64,000 bases of DNA from Cohnella rhizoplanae. Its GTDB lineage: Bacteria; Bacillota; Bacilli; Paenibacillales; Paenibacillaceae. The stretch is from contig NZ_CAOJCN010000008.1 in the NCBI RefSeq assembly GCF_948329515.1, forward strand, positions 124,001 through 188,000, given 5' to 3'. Of this stretch, positions 54,793 through 63,487 are shown piece by piece (the stretch's first letter is position 1; each line of letters begins with the position of its first letter). The position numbers and the translations under genes were made by a program. The notes under the pieces are model-generated. The model searched no databases, was not told where the DNA came from, and was given only the letters and a program-made list of their open reading frames with translations.

Positions 54793-57228
54793 TCAAACGT
54801 CCCGCTCCAGCAGATCCGTCTCCACCGCCCGCAGCTCCCCGTCCCGCGGCACGCGGAACGTCTTGATCTCGCTCGGCCCGAACTCGGCCCGGATCGTGCG
54901 CCCGAATCGAGGCAGCGCGATCTCCGCCTGCGTGCGGCGCCCTTCGGTCTCGTAGGCGCGGACGATCAGATCGCCGCTGCCTTCCTCCGCGATCTTGACG
55001 GCGCTAACGATGACGTTGTCCGCGGACGACTCCACGTAGGAATCGGCCAGCGGCAGATCGCCCTCGTGATACGTCTCGATGACCGCCGTCGGCCGGCAGT
55101 TCAGCTCGGCCGCGCGATGCGCGGTGCCGGCCTCTTCCCAGCCGCCCTCGTGCGGCAGCAGCGAGTAGTTGAACCGCTGGATGCCCTGGTCGATGAACGA
55201 ATACTCGCCGTCCGGCTCCGGCACCTTCGGATCGTGATGCGCGTAGATCGGGCTGCGCAGCACGGTGAGCGCGAGCTCCTTGCCCGAGATGCTGTAACTG
55301 TACTTGGCGTCGTTCAGCAGGCTCACGCCGTAGATCTTGTTCGTCTGGCGCGTCAGCCCCGTGTAGTCGACCCAGCTCTGTCCCGGCTCCTCTTCGCCGT
55401 TGTGCTCGCGCTGGATCGTGCCGTAAGGGACTTCGTACGTATGCTTGCTGAAGATGACGTTGATCGGGAAGACAAGCTTAAGCATCTTAAACTTCTCGCG
55501 CCAATCCACGGTCACGCTGACGTCGATCAGCTCGCGGTCCGCGTACATCGCGAAGTCCTGCACCAGCTTCGAATCGCCGTAACGGCTCACGACGCGAATC
55601 ACCGATTTGACCGGCCCGTGCTCGATGCGAGATACCTTAACCGCCTTAAATTCCCCGGCGACCTTGTTAAAATGAAGCACGTCGTGGCTCCACGTATCCG
55701 ACTTGTCGTCGATGACGACCGCGCGGGCGGCCTGCCCGGCGAATACGTCGTGCTCCGCCTTCTTGTCCCGCAGACTTTTGATCGCGCCGGAGTCGCGGTC
55801 GAACTCGAGCCGGAAGCGGCCGTTCTCGAGCACCAGGTTGCTCGCCGCGATCGGCGCGCCGACGGCCTTGAGCGACTCGGACGCCGCGACCAGCTTGTAG
55901 GTGCGGTAGCCCAGCGGCGGCAGCTCCGCCATGAAGCTCAGGCGATAGCGCCCGCCGGAGGTCGCCTGCGACTGCACCGTCTGGAACGGCACCGGCGTAT
56001 CGTTGTCGTCCGTCAGCATGGTTTGCGGCCCGATGCCCCCGACCTCGAGCTCCACATTGACTTTGCTCGCCCAGGCATGCGGATTGAAGACAACGATCGG
56101 CTTCATCCCCTCGTCCTGACCGATGCCGACGCGCCAGGAGATCGACTGCACCGCGTCGTTCAGCGCGCGGTCCGCGATCGCCATCGCTTCGCCGAACAGA
56201 TAGCGCGCATCGTCGTAGGCGGCCTCGAGGCTCGTGCCCGCGAGAATGTCGTGGAATTGGTTAAAAAGTACGTTTTTCCACGCGCGGCCGAACGCTTCGA
56301 GCGGATAAGGCTGCCCCGTAATCCAGGAGGCGAGCGCCGAATACTTCTCCGCGGCGGCGAGACGGTTCTCTGCCTGGCGGTTCCACTGCTTGATGCCGGA
56401 GTGCGCGCTGTAGCAGCCGCTCGCATGGTGCTGAAGATCATCATGGACGACCGGAAACGACAGCCCGGACGCCTCCATGTCGGAGAAATATTGGTCGGGC
56501 GTCGCGAAGACGAGTTTCGGCAGCTCCGGGTCTTCGTTCAGCGCGCGGATGCTCTCGATATTCTCCTTGGTCGGGCCGCCGCCGTGGTTGCCGACGCCGT
56601 AGAAGAACAGCAGGTCGTTCAGGGGCTCCTTGAACTCGCCGAGCGCGCGTCGCACGTGACCGCTCAGCTCCTTGCCCCAAGACAGGTACTCGAACATGAT
56701 GCGGAACGTCAGCACCTTGGAGCCGTCGTCCGACTGCCACCAGAACAGCCGGCTCGGGAGCCCCTTCTCGTTTGGCATCGGCCGCATCATGACGTAGTAG
56801 TCCATGCCGCTCTTTTTCAGAATCTGCGGAAGCATGCCGTTGTGGCCGAAACTGTCGACGTTGTAACCGACCTTCGCCGTCACGCCGAACTTCTCCATAA
56901 AGTAGCGCTGTCCGTACAGACCCTGCCGCACGAACGACTCCCCGCTCGGGATGTTGCAGTCGGGCTGAATCCACCAGCCGCCGACGATATTCCAGCGCCC
57001 TTCGGCGACCCGCTTGCGGATCTCCTCGAACATGTCCGGCGCGTTATTCTCCACCCATTCGTACATGGCGGCCGAGCTGGACGTGAAGACGAAGTCGTCG
57101 TACTCGTTCATCCGGTCGAGCGCCGAGCGGAACGTCGCCTTGACCTCCTGGAAGCCCTCCTGCCATTGCCACAGCCATACCGGGTCCAGGTGGGCGTTGC
57201 CGATCATGTATAGTTTTCTGTGCTTCAT
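54793..57228 (-). CDS. GH38 alpha-mannosidase
   Basis: An 811-residue cytoplasmic enzyme. The zinc-binding MIGNAHLDPVWLW (His13, Asp15) and the nucleophile Asp125 in GYNVDSFGHNG are intact, followed by the family helical and beta domains. It should remove alpha-mannosyl residues from imported oligosaccharides; no signal peptide is present. The ATG directly follows the kinase stop (TAAATG), so the two are co-translated, with GGAAGGGG about 11 bases upstream. Confidence 0.92.
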   Translation of the reverse strand: MKHRKLYMIGNAHLDPVWLWQWQEGFQEVKATFRSALDRMNEYDDFVFTSSSAAMYEWVENNAPDMFEEIRKRVAEGRWNIVGGWWIQPDCNIPSGESFVRQGLYGQRYFMEKFGVTAKVGYNVDSFGHNGMLPQILKKSGMDYYVMMRPMPNEKGLPSRLFWWQSDDGSKVLTFRIMFEYLSWGKELSGHVRRALGEFKEPLNDLLFFYGVGNHGGGPTKENIESIRALNEDPELPKLVFATPDQYFSDMEASGLSFPVVHDDLQHHASGCYSAHSGIKQWNRQAENRLAAAEKYSALASWITGQPYPLEAFGRAWKNVLFNQFHDILAGTSLEAAYDDARYLFGEAMAIADRALNDAVQSISWRVGIGQDEGMKPIVVFNPHAWASKVNVELEVGGIGPQTMLTDDNDTPVPFQTVQSQATSGGRYRLSFMAELPPLGYRTYKLVAASESLKAVGAPIAASNLVLENGRFRLEFDRDSGAIKSLRDKKAEHDVFAGQAARAVVIDDKSDTWSHDVLHFNKVAGEFKAVKVSRIEHGPVKSVIRVVSRYGDSKLVQDFAMYADRELIDVSVTVDWREKFKMLKLVFPINVIFSKHTYEVPYGTIQREHNGEEEPGQSWVDYTGLTRQTNKIYGVSLLNDAKYSYSISGKELALTVLRSPIYAHHDPKVPEPDGEYSFIDQGIQRFNYSLLPHEGGWEEAGTAHRAAELNCRPTAVIETYHEGDLPLADSYVESSADNVIVSAVKIAEEGSGDLIVRAYETEGRRTQAEIALPRFGRTIRAEFGPSEIKTFRVPRDGELRAVETDLLERDV

Positions 57229-58719
57229 TTAAACGATATCCCCTTCCGTCAGGCGGGCGCCGCCTATGCGGTCCAGCGCCTCGTCGTAGTCTGTGAAAAT
57301 GCCCGCGCATACCGCAGCGTGCACGGCTGCGCCGAAGGCGGCTTCCTCCCGCGCCTCGGCGAGCTCGAGCGGCGCGCCGAGGCGCTCCTCCAGCAGCCGG
57401 CGCAGCGCCGGGTTGCGGCGGATGCCGTTGCCCGCGCCGACATAGCGGCGCACCCCGACCCGCAGGCACGGCGGCAGCTGCGCGGCAAACGCGGCCAGCT
57501 CGTCCGCGACGCCCGCCAGCATGCCGGCGGTCAGCGCCTGCGGCGTCAGCGTCGCCGGCGTGAGCCCGGCGACCGTGGCCGTGCGGTCCGGCTCGGCGCG
57601 CGTCCCGAAAAACGCGGCGTCGACGCGCGGCAGCGCGCGCCCCTCATCGAGCGCCGCCAGCGCCCAGCGGTTCATCGCGGCGTATAGCCGCTCGTCCGAC
57701 ACGCCGCCCTCGCCGCCGCCGAGCGTCTCCGCGATCTCGCGGTAGAGCCCGGCGAGCAGCGCGTAGGACTTGCCGCCGCCGAGCGACGCGCCCGCCAGCA
57801 GCCAGCCGCCGCCTGGAAATGGCCGCAGCTCGAGACCGGACGCGGGCCGGACCGGCTCCGGCGAATAGAGCGACAGCTGCGCGCCCGTCCCCACGTTGAG
57901 GAGCAGGCAGCCCGCGAGCGCCGGCGCCGCCCCGAGATAGCTCGCCTGGTTGTCGCCGATGGCGGCGGCGACCGGAATGCCGCCCGGCGTCGTGCCGACG
58001 CGTGCGCCGGACGGTACGGCCAGTTCCGGCAGCAGCGCAGCGTCGATGCCGGCGCGCGCGGCCGCAGCCGTGTCGAACGATCGGCTGCGGACATCGAACA
58101 AGCCCAGGCTCGCCGCCTGCGTGGCGTCGATGAGCGGCGCCGCCCTGCCTGCAAGACGCATCGCGGCGTAGTCGCCGACGGTGCACAGCTTGGCGGCCGC
58201 CGCGGGGACGCCGCCTGTCCGGCGAAGCACGTCGTGCGTCAGCAAGCCGTAGCCTGACGGAACGGGATACCCGCTGAGCGCCTCGAGCCGCTGCCGATAG
58301 GTCGTCGCTCCAGGCGCATCTTGCTCCTGCTCCTGCTCCGCGACCTGACGCTCGCCCCGTCCGTCCTGCCATGTATAGAGCGGACTGACAGCCCTTCCGC
58401 GATCGTCCACATAGAGGATGCCGTGCATCTGCGCGGAGATCCCGATCGCCGCCGTCTCGGGCAGCAGGTCGCGCCACGCCTCGATCATCTCGACCAGCTC
58501 ATCCACGATCCGGTCCGGATCCTGGGTCCGCTCGTCCGGCGCCGCAGCGGGCAGCGCCGCCGGATTCATCCGGACGATCGTGCGCGCCGCGCTGCCGTCC
58601 CGCGTATCGACCGCGGTCGCGCAGAGCGAGGTCGTGCCGATATCGAGGCCGATTACGTATGGCTTTTGCGCCTCGTGCACTTTCGCTTTCTGCGCAGCGT
58701 TCTCCGCATTTTCTGGCAT
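57229..58719 (-). CDS. FGGY carbohydrate kinase, sedoheptulokinase-like
   Basis: A 496-residue sugar kinase. It has VIGLDIGTTSLCATAV, GISAQMHGILYVD, SPLYTWQDGRGE, DATQAASLGLFDVRSRSFD, AAIGDNQASYLGAA, LLLNVGTGAQLSL and GAGNGIRRNPALRRLLEERL. From memory these blocks line up with sedoheptulokinase (SHPK) better than with xylulose or glycerol kinases, mainly QMHG, TWQDGR, NAAS-like QAAS and GDxQAS. Xylulokinase or another ketose kinase remains possible. ATG at 58719 is chosen because GGAGG lies six bases upstream; the ATG two codons earlier abuts it. Confidence 0.8.
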   Translation of the reverse strand: MPENAENAAQKAKVHEAQKPYVIGLDIGTTSLCATAVDTRDGSAARTIVRMNPAALPAAAPDERTQDPDRIVDELVEMIEAWRDLLPETAAIGISAQMHGILYVDDRGRAVSPLYTWQDGRGERQVAEQEQEQDAPGATTYRQRLEALSGYPVPSGYGLLTHDVLRRTGGVPAAAAKLCTVGDYAAMRLAGRAAPLIDATQAASLGLFDVRSRSFDTAAAARAGIDAALLPELAVPSGARVGTTPGGIPVAAAIGDNQASYLGAAPALAGCLLLNVGTGAQLSLYSPEPVRPASGLELRPFPGGGWLLAGASLGGGKSYALLAGLYREIAETLGGGEGGVSDERLYAAMNRWALAALDEGRALPRVDAAFFGTRAEPDRTATVAGLTPATLTPQALTAGMLAGVADELAAFAAQLPPCLRVGVRRYVGAGNGIRRNPALRRLLEERLGAPLELAEAREEAAFGAAVHAAVCAGIFTDYDEALDRIGGARLTEGDIV

Positions 58720-58792
58720 AGACATCCTCCATTTGGCAGCTCGTTCTCAAGCAACGTTATTCAGAGCTGCACCGCTCATTCTCGGCACCGCT

Positions 58793-60052
58793 TTAGTCCA
58801 GCCCTTCCAGCCCGTACAGCTCGATTACGTTCCCGCGGAAGATGCGGTCCGCGAAGCCGATCGCCTCCGCCTCGGTCAACGCCCCGGCCTCTACCTTTTC
58901 GCTGAGCGTCTCGGCCACGATGCGCCTCGCCAGCTTCAGGTGGGCGTAGGTGCCTTCGATATGATTGTAGTCGCCGCCGAAGCCCTGGATCTTGCTCGCC
59001 GGCACCATCTCGATCGCCTGATGCAGCGTCTGCTTGGCCGCGGTCGGCGTGATGATGTAGATCCACGTGAAGTCCATGTACGCGTTCGGGAAATTTTTGA
59101 CCATGCTAAGGTAGACTTGGTGATAAGGAAAACCGGCGTGCAGCAGCACGAAGCGCGCGTCCGGGTAATCCAGCAGCAAAGGCACGAGGTGCTCGGCGTT
59201 GGATCGCCCGATGATGTTGCCGTCGCCCGATACGCTCGTCTCGTGGTGGCCGGTATGGATCTGCACGGGCAGGCCGATCGCGGTCGACCGCTCGATGACA
59301 TGCCGGATGATATAGTCCTGCAGCGGCCGCAGCTCGCTCCCCGTCATCTCGGCGCCGCTCAGCAGGCGATCGTACACGCGCTCGGCATCGCTGAGCGTCG
59401 GACTGCCGCAGGCCAGGGTCCTCCAGTAAGCGTGACCCAGCTTGGTCGCGACCATGCCTTCTTGCTTGTATCGTTGCAGCAGGCCGTCCGTCGCGTCCAG
59501 GTATGCGCGGAACGAACGCGCGACCGCGTCCTTGTCCATCGCGCGCCAGACCGCGAGGAGGTCCTCCGTCGTATGCAATCGGAATGTAAAATCGAGGAAC
59601 ATGATCGGGCGGAACCGGTCATAGCCGAGATCCGTCGTCTGGATGAGCGTGAAGGCCAGGTCGATGCCCGACCGCTCGCCGAGCACCTCGTCGTACCAGC
59701 CCGGATTCGCGCTGGCCGCGAGCACGCTCGCATTGGCTTGCAGGATGCCGTCCGCGTTCCATTCCCGGAGGCCGTGAAGCTCTTCCATCGCCTGCTTGAA
59801 CATGCGGGCGTATGTGGTGTTGGACGTGCGTTGCCAGTACTTGAGAAAGATCGAGGCCCGTTCTTGGTCGGACAAGCCCAGACGCCGGTCGAGCGCGCCG
59901 CGTTTCATGCCGGCGGTGATCAGGTCTGATTCCAGATAGTGCAGCAGCGAGAACAAGTCGTGATTCTCCCTGCGGCGAATCTCTGGCGTCGCCAAGTGTT
60001 CGTGCGCGTCGATAATTCGGAGCTGCCGGATGTGATCGTGTATGGTTTGCAT
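58793..60052 (-). CDS. Amidohydrolase-family metal-dependent hydrolase or isomerase
   Basis: A 419-residue TIM-barrel protein of the amidohydrolase_2 superfamily. Metal-ligand candidates are DAHEHL near the N-terminus, QIHTGHHE, LLHAGFPYHQ and the Asp in GFGGDYNHIEG. The family includes decarboxylases, lactonases and uronate isomerase-like enzymes. In this operon a sugar lactonase or isomerase role is plausible but unproven. ATG at 60052 is chosen because AAGGAG lies about 11 bases upstream; the open frame runs 43 codons further into a hairpin-rich gap. Confidence 0.75.
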   Translation of the reverse strand: MQTIHDHIRQLRIIDAHEHLATPEIRRRENHDLFSLLHYLESDLITAGMKRGALDRRLGLSDQERASIFLKYWQRTSNTTYARMFKQAMEELHGLREWNADGILQANASVLAASANPGWYDEVLGERSGIDLAFTLIQTTDLGYDRFRPIMFLDFTFRLHTTEDLLAVWRAMDKDAVARSFRAYLDATDGLLQRYKQEGMVATKLGHAYWRTLACGSPTLSDAERVYDRLLSGAEMTGSELRPLQDYIIRHVIERSTAIGLPVQIHTGHHETSVSGDGNIIGRSNAEHLVPLLLDYPDARFVLLHAGFPYHQVYLSMVKNFPNAYMDFTWIYIITPTAAKQTLHQAIEMVPASKIQGFGGDYNHIEGTYAHLKLARRIVAETLSEKVEAGALTEAEAIGFADRIFRGNVIELYGLEGLD

Positions 60053-60105
60053 CTCTTCTGTCTCTCCTTCCGCTAGCCCGTGCGGCGTATGGGGGGCGTC
60101 CGTCC

Positions 60106-60179
60106 GGCGCCTGGCCGGCGGTTCGCGGGAACGTTCCCGCTTTGTCGCCGGCCCGGCGCCGCGCAGCGGCTTAAGCCGC
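60106..60179. repeat. Nested palindromes between solute-binding protein and amidohydrolase genes
   Basis: GGCGCCTGGCCGGCG (60106-60120) pairs with CGCCGGCCCGGCGCC (60146-60160, one mismatch) around the perfect palindrome GCGGGAACGTTCCCGC (60125-60140). A third palindrome, GCGGCTTAAGCCGC, is at 60166-60179. No U tract follows. In RNA this would be a very stable structure just after the binding-protein gene. Confidence 0.85.
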
Positions 60180-60224
60180 AACGATCGGCCGTCCCTCCTA
60201 CTGCCGCTCTTTCAAACCTTAACC

Positions 60225-61586
60225 TCAGTCGACCTTCAGGTCTGGGAAGGCGTTTTTAACTTCCTTCTTGAAGCTCGCCACGACTTTGTCGTAATCGGTC
60301 TTGTTGGCGATGCCTTGGCCCGCCGTCTTGCGCCACAGGCTCAGGATGTCCTCGCCGTACTTGTCGGCGGACAGCGCCGGCAGCTTCGTGACGGTATCGT
60401 AGTAAGGCTTCAGGACGTTCTGGTCGCCGAAGAAGCTCGACTTGAACGAATCCATGTTGTCTTGATAAACCGTAGCGAGTCCAGGCATGTTGCCCGTCTT
60501 GCCGAGGTTGTACGTCTGCCATTCGGAGCTGGCGATATACTTGATGAATTCATAGGCAAGCTCTTTGTTCGGCGACTTGTCGTAGATGCCGCGGTACGTG
60601 CCGCCGGTGTAGAAGCCGAGCGGCGTCGGCGCGACGCCGAACTTGCCGACAGCCTTGTCGTCCTTGTTGTCGATCATGAAGCCGGCCCATGCGGGCATCG
60701 ACGTCAGCACGACCGTGCCGCTGTTCAGCGCCGTGCCCCAGCCTGCCGACATGAATTCCAGCTTGGCGTCGACGTTGTTATCGCGGATCTTTTGCTGCGT
60801 CTCATAGGTTTCTTTCCACTTCGGATCGATGACCAACGCGCCGTCCTTGACCCACGGTTCGGTGTTGTACGCCATAATGTCGAACAGGTCGCCCGCGTTC
60901 TCGATCAGGTGAACCTTGCCGCCGCTTTGCTCATATACCTTCTTGCCGGTCTCGATCAGCTTATCCCAGTCGCTCACCATCGCGCCGATCTCTGCAGCGT
61001 CGTCGGTACCCAGATATTGCTTGGCCGTATCCTTCAGGTACCAGAAGCCGCCCGGGGAGGAGTGGTCGGAGACCGCCTTCAGCTTGCCGTCGGAGGAACG
61101 TCCGAGGCCTTGCACGTAAGGCACGTAGTCCTTGACGAGGTCTTCCGCGCCCATCCCGGACAGGTCGGCCAGGAACTTGGAGTCGATGAACTTGCCGATG
61201 TAGCCGCGCTCCAGGTCGAAGATATCCGGCAGGTCCTTGCCGCTCTGCAGCGCCGTCAGCAGCTTCGTTTGATATTGGTCGCCGGGGAACATTTTGACCT
61301 CAACCTGTACGCCCGGGTTCTTTTCCATGAACTTGGCCGCCATGTCGTTCACCTGGTCGAAGAACGTCCAGATGACGAGCTTGCCGGAGAGCGCGCTAGG
61401 CGCCTCGGATTCAGAGGCCGGGGCCGAAGAGGATGCCGAAGGCGAGGCGGGGTCGGAAGCCGACTGGGATGCCGATGCCGAAGACGATGGGGATGCATTG
61501 TTGCCGTTGTTGCCGCCGCATGCGGACAGCAGCGTCAGGATGAGAATGAGCGCCAGCGATACGGGAAGCCATGATTTTCTTTTCAA
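60225..61586 (-). CDS. ABC sugar importer, extracellular solute-binding lipoprotein
   Basis: A 453-residue family 1 binding protein. The signal peptide KRKSWLPVSLALILILTLLS ends at the lipobox LLSAC, followed by a Ser/Ala-rich linker and the two-lobe binding domain (KLVIWTFFDQVNDMAAKFME, then FEYIKYIASSEWQ-like C-terminal block). It captures the sugar for the permeases encoded upstream. The start is TTG at 61586 with AAAGGGG eight bases upstream. No ATPase gene is in the operon, so a shared MsmX-type ATPase is likely. Confidence 0.9.
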   Translation of the reverse strand: MKRKSWLPVSLALILILTLLSACGGNNGNNASPSSSASASQSASDPASPSASSSAPASESEAPSALSGKLVIWTFFDQVNDMAAKFMEKNPGVQVEVKMFPGDQYQTKLLTALQSGKDLPDIFDLERGYIGKFIDSKFLADLSGMGAEDLVKDYVPYVQGLGRSSDGKLKAVSDHSSPGGFWYLKDTAKQYLGTDDAAEIGAMVSDWDKLIETGKKVYEQSGGKVHLIENAGDLFDIMAYNTEPWVKDGALVIDPKWKETYETQQKIRDNNVDAKLEFMSAGWGTALNSGTVVLTSMPAWAGFMIDNKDDKAVGKFGVAPTPLGFYTGGTYRGIYDKSPNKELAYEFIKYIASSEWQTYNLGKTGNMPGLATVYQDNMDSFKSSFFGDQNVLKPYYDTVTKLPALSADKYGEDILSLWRKTAGQGIANKTDYDKVVASFKKEVKNAFPDLKVD

Positions 61587-61752
61587 AGCAATCGCCCCTT
61601 TAAGATCGTTAGTGAAAAAGCTTGGCCTTGCCGTACTGCGCGTTGCTTGCTGCCGTTGACTGCGCTTACACAACTCGCCTCAGTCCCTATGGACCCGCAT
61701 CACCTCTTTCGCGGAGCTTCTGCCATTGACATTGCCGGTATTCAGCCGCTGA

Positions 61753-62580
61753 TCAGCCCTTGACCGCGCCGGCCGCCACGCCGCTGATGATCTGCTTGGA
61801 CATGAAGGCGAAGAACACGAGCAGCGGAATGACCGAGATGGCGATGCCGACGTACTGGGCGCCGAAGTCGGAGGAGAACGCCGACTTGACGCTGGCGATC
61901 ATGACGGGAAGCGTCTGCTTGTCGTTGTCGAACAGGATGATCATCGGAGTCAGGAAGTCGTTCCATTTGCCGATGAAGGAGAAGATGGCGAGCGTCGCGA
62001 TCGCCGGCCCCATGAGCGGCAGCACGATGCGGTGGAAGATGCGGAACTCTCCGCACCCGTCGATCCGCCCGGATTCGATGATCTCGTCGGGGATCGAGGC
62101 GTCCGCGAACTGTCGCATCAGGAAGATGCCGAACGCGTTGTACAGCGATTGGAGCAGCAGCGGCCAGTACGTGTCGGTCAACTGCAGCATGCTCATGACC
62201 TTGTAGAAACCGATGATGCCGAGCTGCCCGGGGATCATCATCGTGCCGAGCACGAACAGGAACAGGAAACCCCGGTAGCGGAAGCGGTACTTGGAAAAGC
62301 CGAAGCCGGCCAGCGCCGCGAAGTAGACGTTAAGGAGCGTCCCCGTGACCGCGATGAACACCGTGTTCGCGAAGCCGCGCCAGATGTTGACGGAACCGAC
62401 GAGCCGGTCGTAATTGTTAGCCAGCTCCGTACCGGGCCAGAGAAGAAGCTTGCTCGCGATATCCGAGTTCGCGTGGGTCGACGTGATCAGCATGCTGTAA
62501 AAGGGAACGAGACAAATGAACGTGACGGCAGCCAGCAAGAGATACAGCATGGCTTTGGTGTGGGTATATCCGGATCTCAT
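61753..62580 (-). CDS. Sugar ABC permease, MalG type
   Basis: A 275-residue inner-membrane permease with about six helices. The coupling loop ESGRIDGCGEFRIFHRIVLP is the EAA motif contacting the ATPase. It pairs with the MalF-type permease encoded 14 bases upstream. AGGAGG lies about 10 bases before the ATG. Confidence 0.92.
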   Translation of the reverse strand: MRSGYTHTKAMLYLLLAAVTFICLVPFYSMLITSTHANSDIASKLLLWPGTELANNYDRLVGSVNIWRGFANTVFIAVTGTLLNVYFAALAGFGFSKYRFRYRGFLFLFVLGTMMIPGQLGIIGFYKVMSMLQLTDTYWPLLLQSLYNAFGIFLMRQFADASIPDEIIESGRIDGCGEFRIFHRIVLPLMGPAIATLAIFSFIGKWNDFLTPMIILFDNDKQTLPVMIASVKSAFSSDFGAQYVGIAISVIPLLVFFAFMSKQIISGVAAGAVKG

Positions 62581-62594
62581 AAGCGAGGCGCCTC

Positions 62595-63473
62595 CTATTC
62601 CTTCGTTCTCGTGGCCAGCGTAGTTACCGCGGTGAAGAACATGACGACGACGAAAATGCCGTAGGCGACGGCGGAGCCGTAGCTGTAATCGAAGTTCTTG
62701 AATGCGGTCTCATACAGGTACATAATCATCGTCCGCGTCGAGTTCCCCGGTCCGTCTCCCAGCATGAGCGGCGCATCGAACAGCTGCAGGCCGCCGATGA
62801 CCGAGGTAATGAAGGTGAACAGCATGACCGGACGCAGCAGCGGAAGTATAATCTGGCGGATGATGACCGGCTTGGTCGCTCCGTCCACCTCGGCGGCCTC
62901 GTAGACTTCCTTGGAGATGCCCTGGAGACCGGCGATGAAGATAATGAGGTTGAAGCCGAAGTATTGCCAGCAGATGACGCCGGCGACGATGATTCGGGAC
63001 CACCACGGATTGTTGAACCAGTTCACCGGGTCGTTGATGAGGCCGATATTCATGAGCGCCTTGTTGATGCTGCCCGTCTGCCAGTCGAACATGAGGCTGA
63101 ACAGGACGCCGAGCGTGACCGGCGTGACGATATGCGGGAAGTAGAATACGGCCCGGAAAAAGTGCTTGCCCCGGATGAACCGCTCGTTCAGGATCAGCGC
63201 GAGCCCTAGCGCGAGAATGATCTGCGGCACGATCGACATGATCCAGATGATCAGCGTGCTGCCGATCGTCTGGAAGAAAAAGCTGTCGTGGATCAGCCGA
63301 GTATAGTTGGCGGCGCCGACGTATACCGGATCGCTGAAGCCGTCCCACTTGGTCAGGCTGAGATAAAAGGTATACAGGATCGGCGCGAGGCCGACGAGCA
63401 GGAAGCCGATGAAGAACGGCGCGATGAAAATATAACCGTAGAAGGACTTGTTGATTTTCGTGTTCATGCGCAT
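62595..63473 (-). CDS. Sugar ABC permease, MalF type
   Basis: A 292-residue permease with six helices, the first in GYIFIAPFFIGFLLVGLAPI. The EAA coupling loop is EAAEVDGATKPVIIRQIILP. The start is ATG at 63473 (GAGGG four bases upstream) or ATG at 63467 (10 bases); both are plausible. The open frame extends further upstream over the LacI stop but in a different coding context. First transporter gene after the LacI regulator. Confidence 0.92.
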   Translation of the reverse strand: MRMNTKINKSFYGYIFIAPFFIGFLLVGLAPILYTFYLSLTKWDGFSDPVYVGAANYTRLIHDSFFFQTIGSTLIIWIMSIVPQIILALGLALILNERFIRGKHFFRAVFYFPHIVTPVTLGVLFSLMFDWQTGSINKALMNIGLINDPVNWFNNPWWSRIIVAGVICWQYFGFNLIIFIAGLQGISKEVYEAAEVDGATKPVIIRQIILPLLRPVMLFTFITSVIGGLQLFDAPLMLGDGPGNSTRTMIMYLYETAFKNFDYSYGSAVAYGIFVVVMFFTAVTTLATRTKE

Positions 63474-63487
63474 CAACCCTCTTTTAA

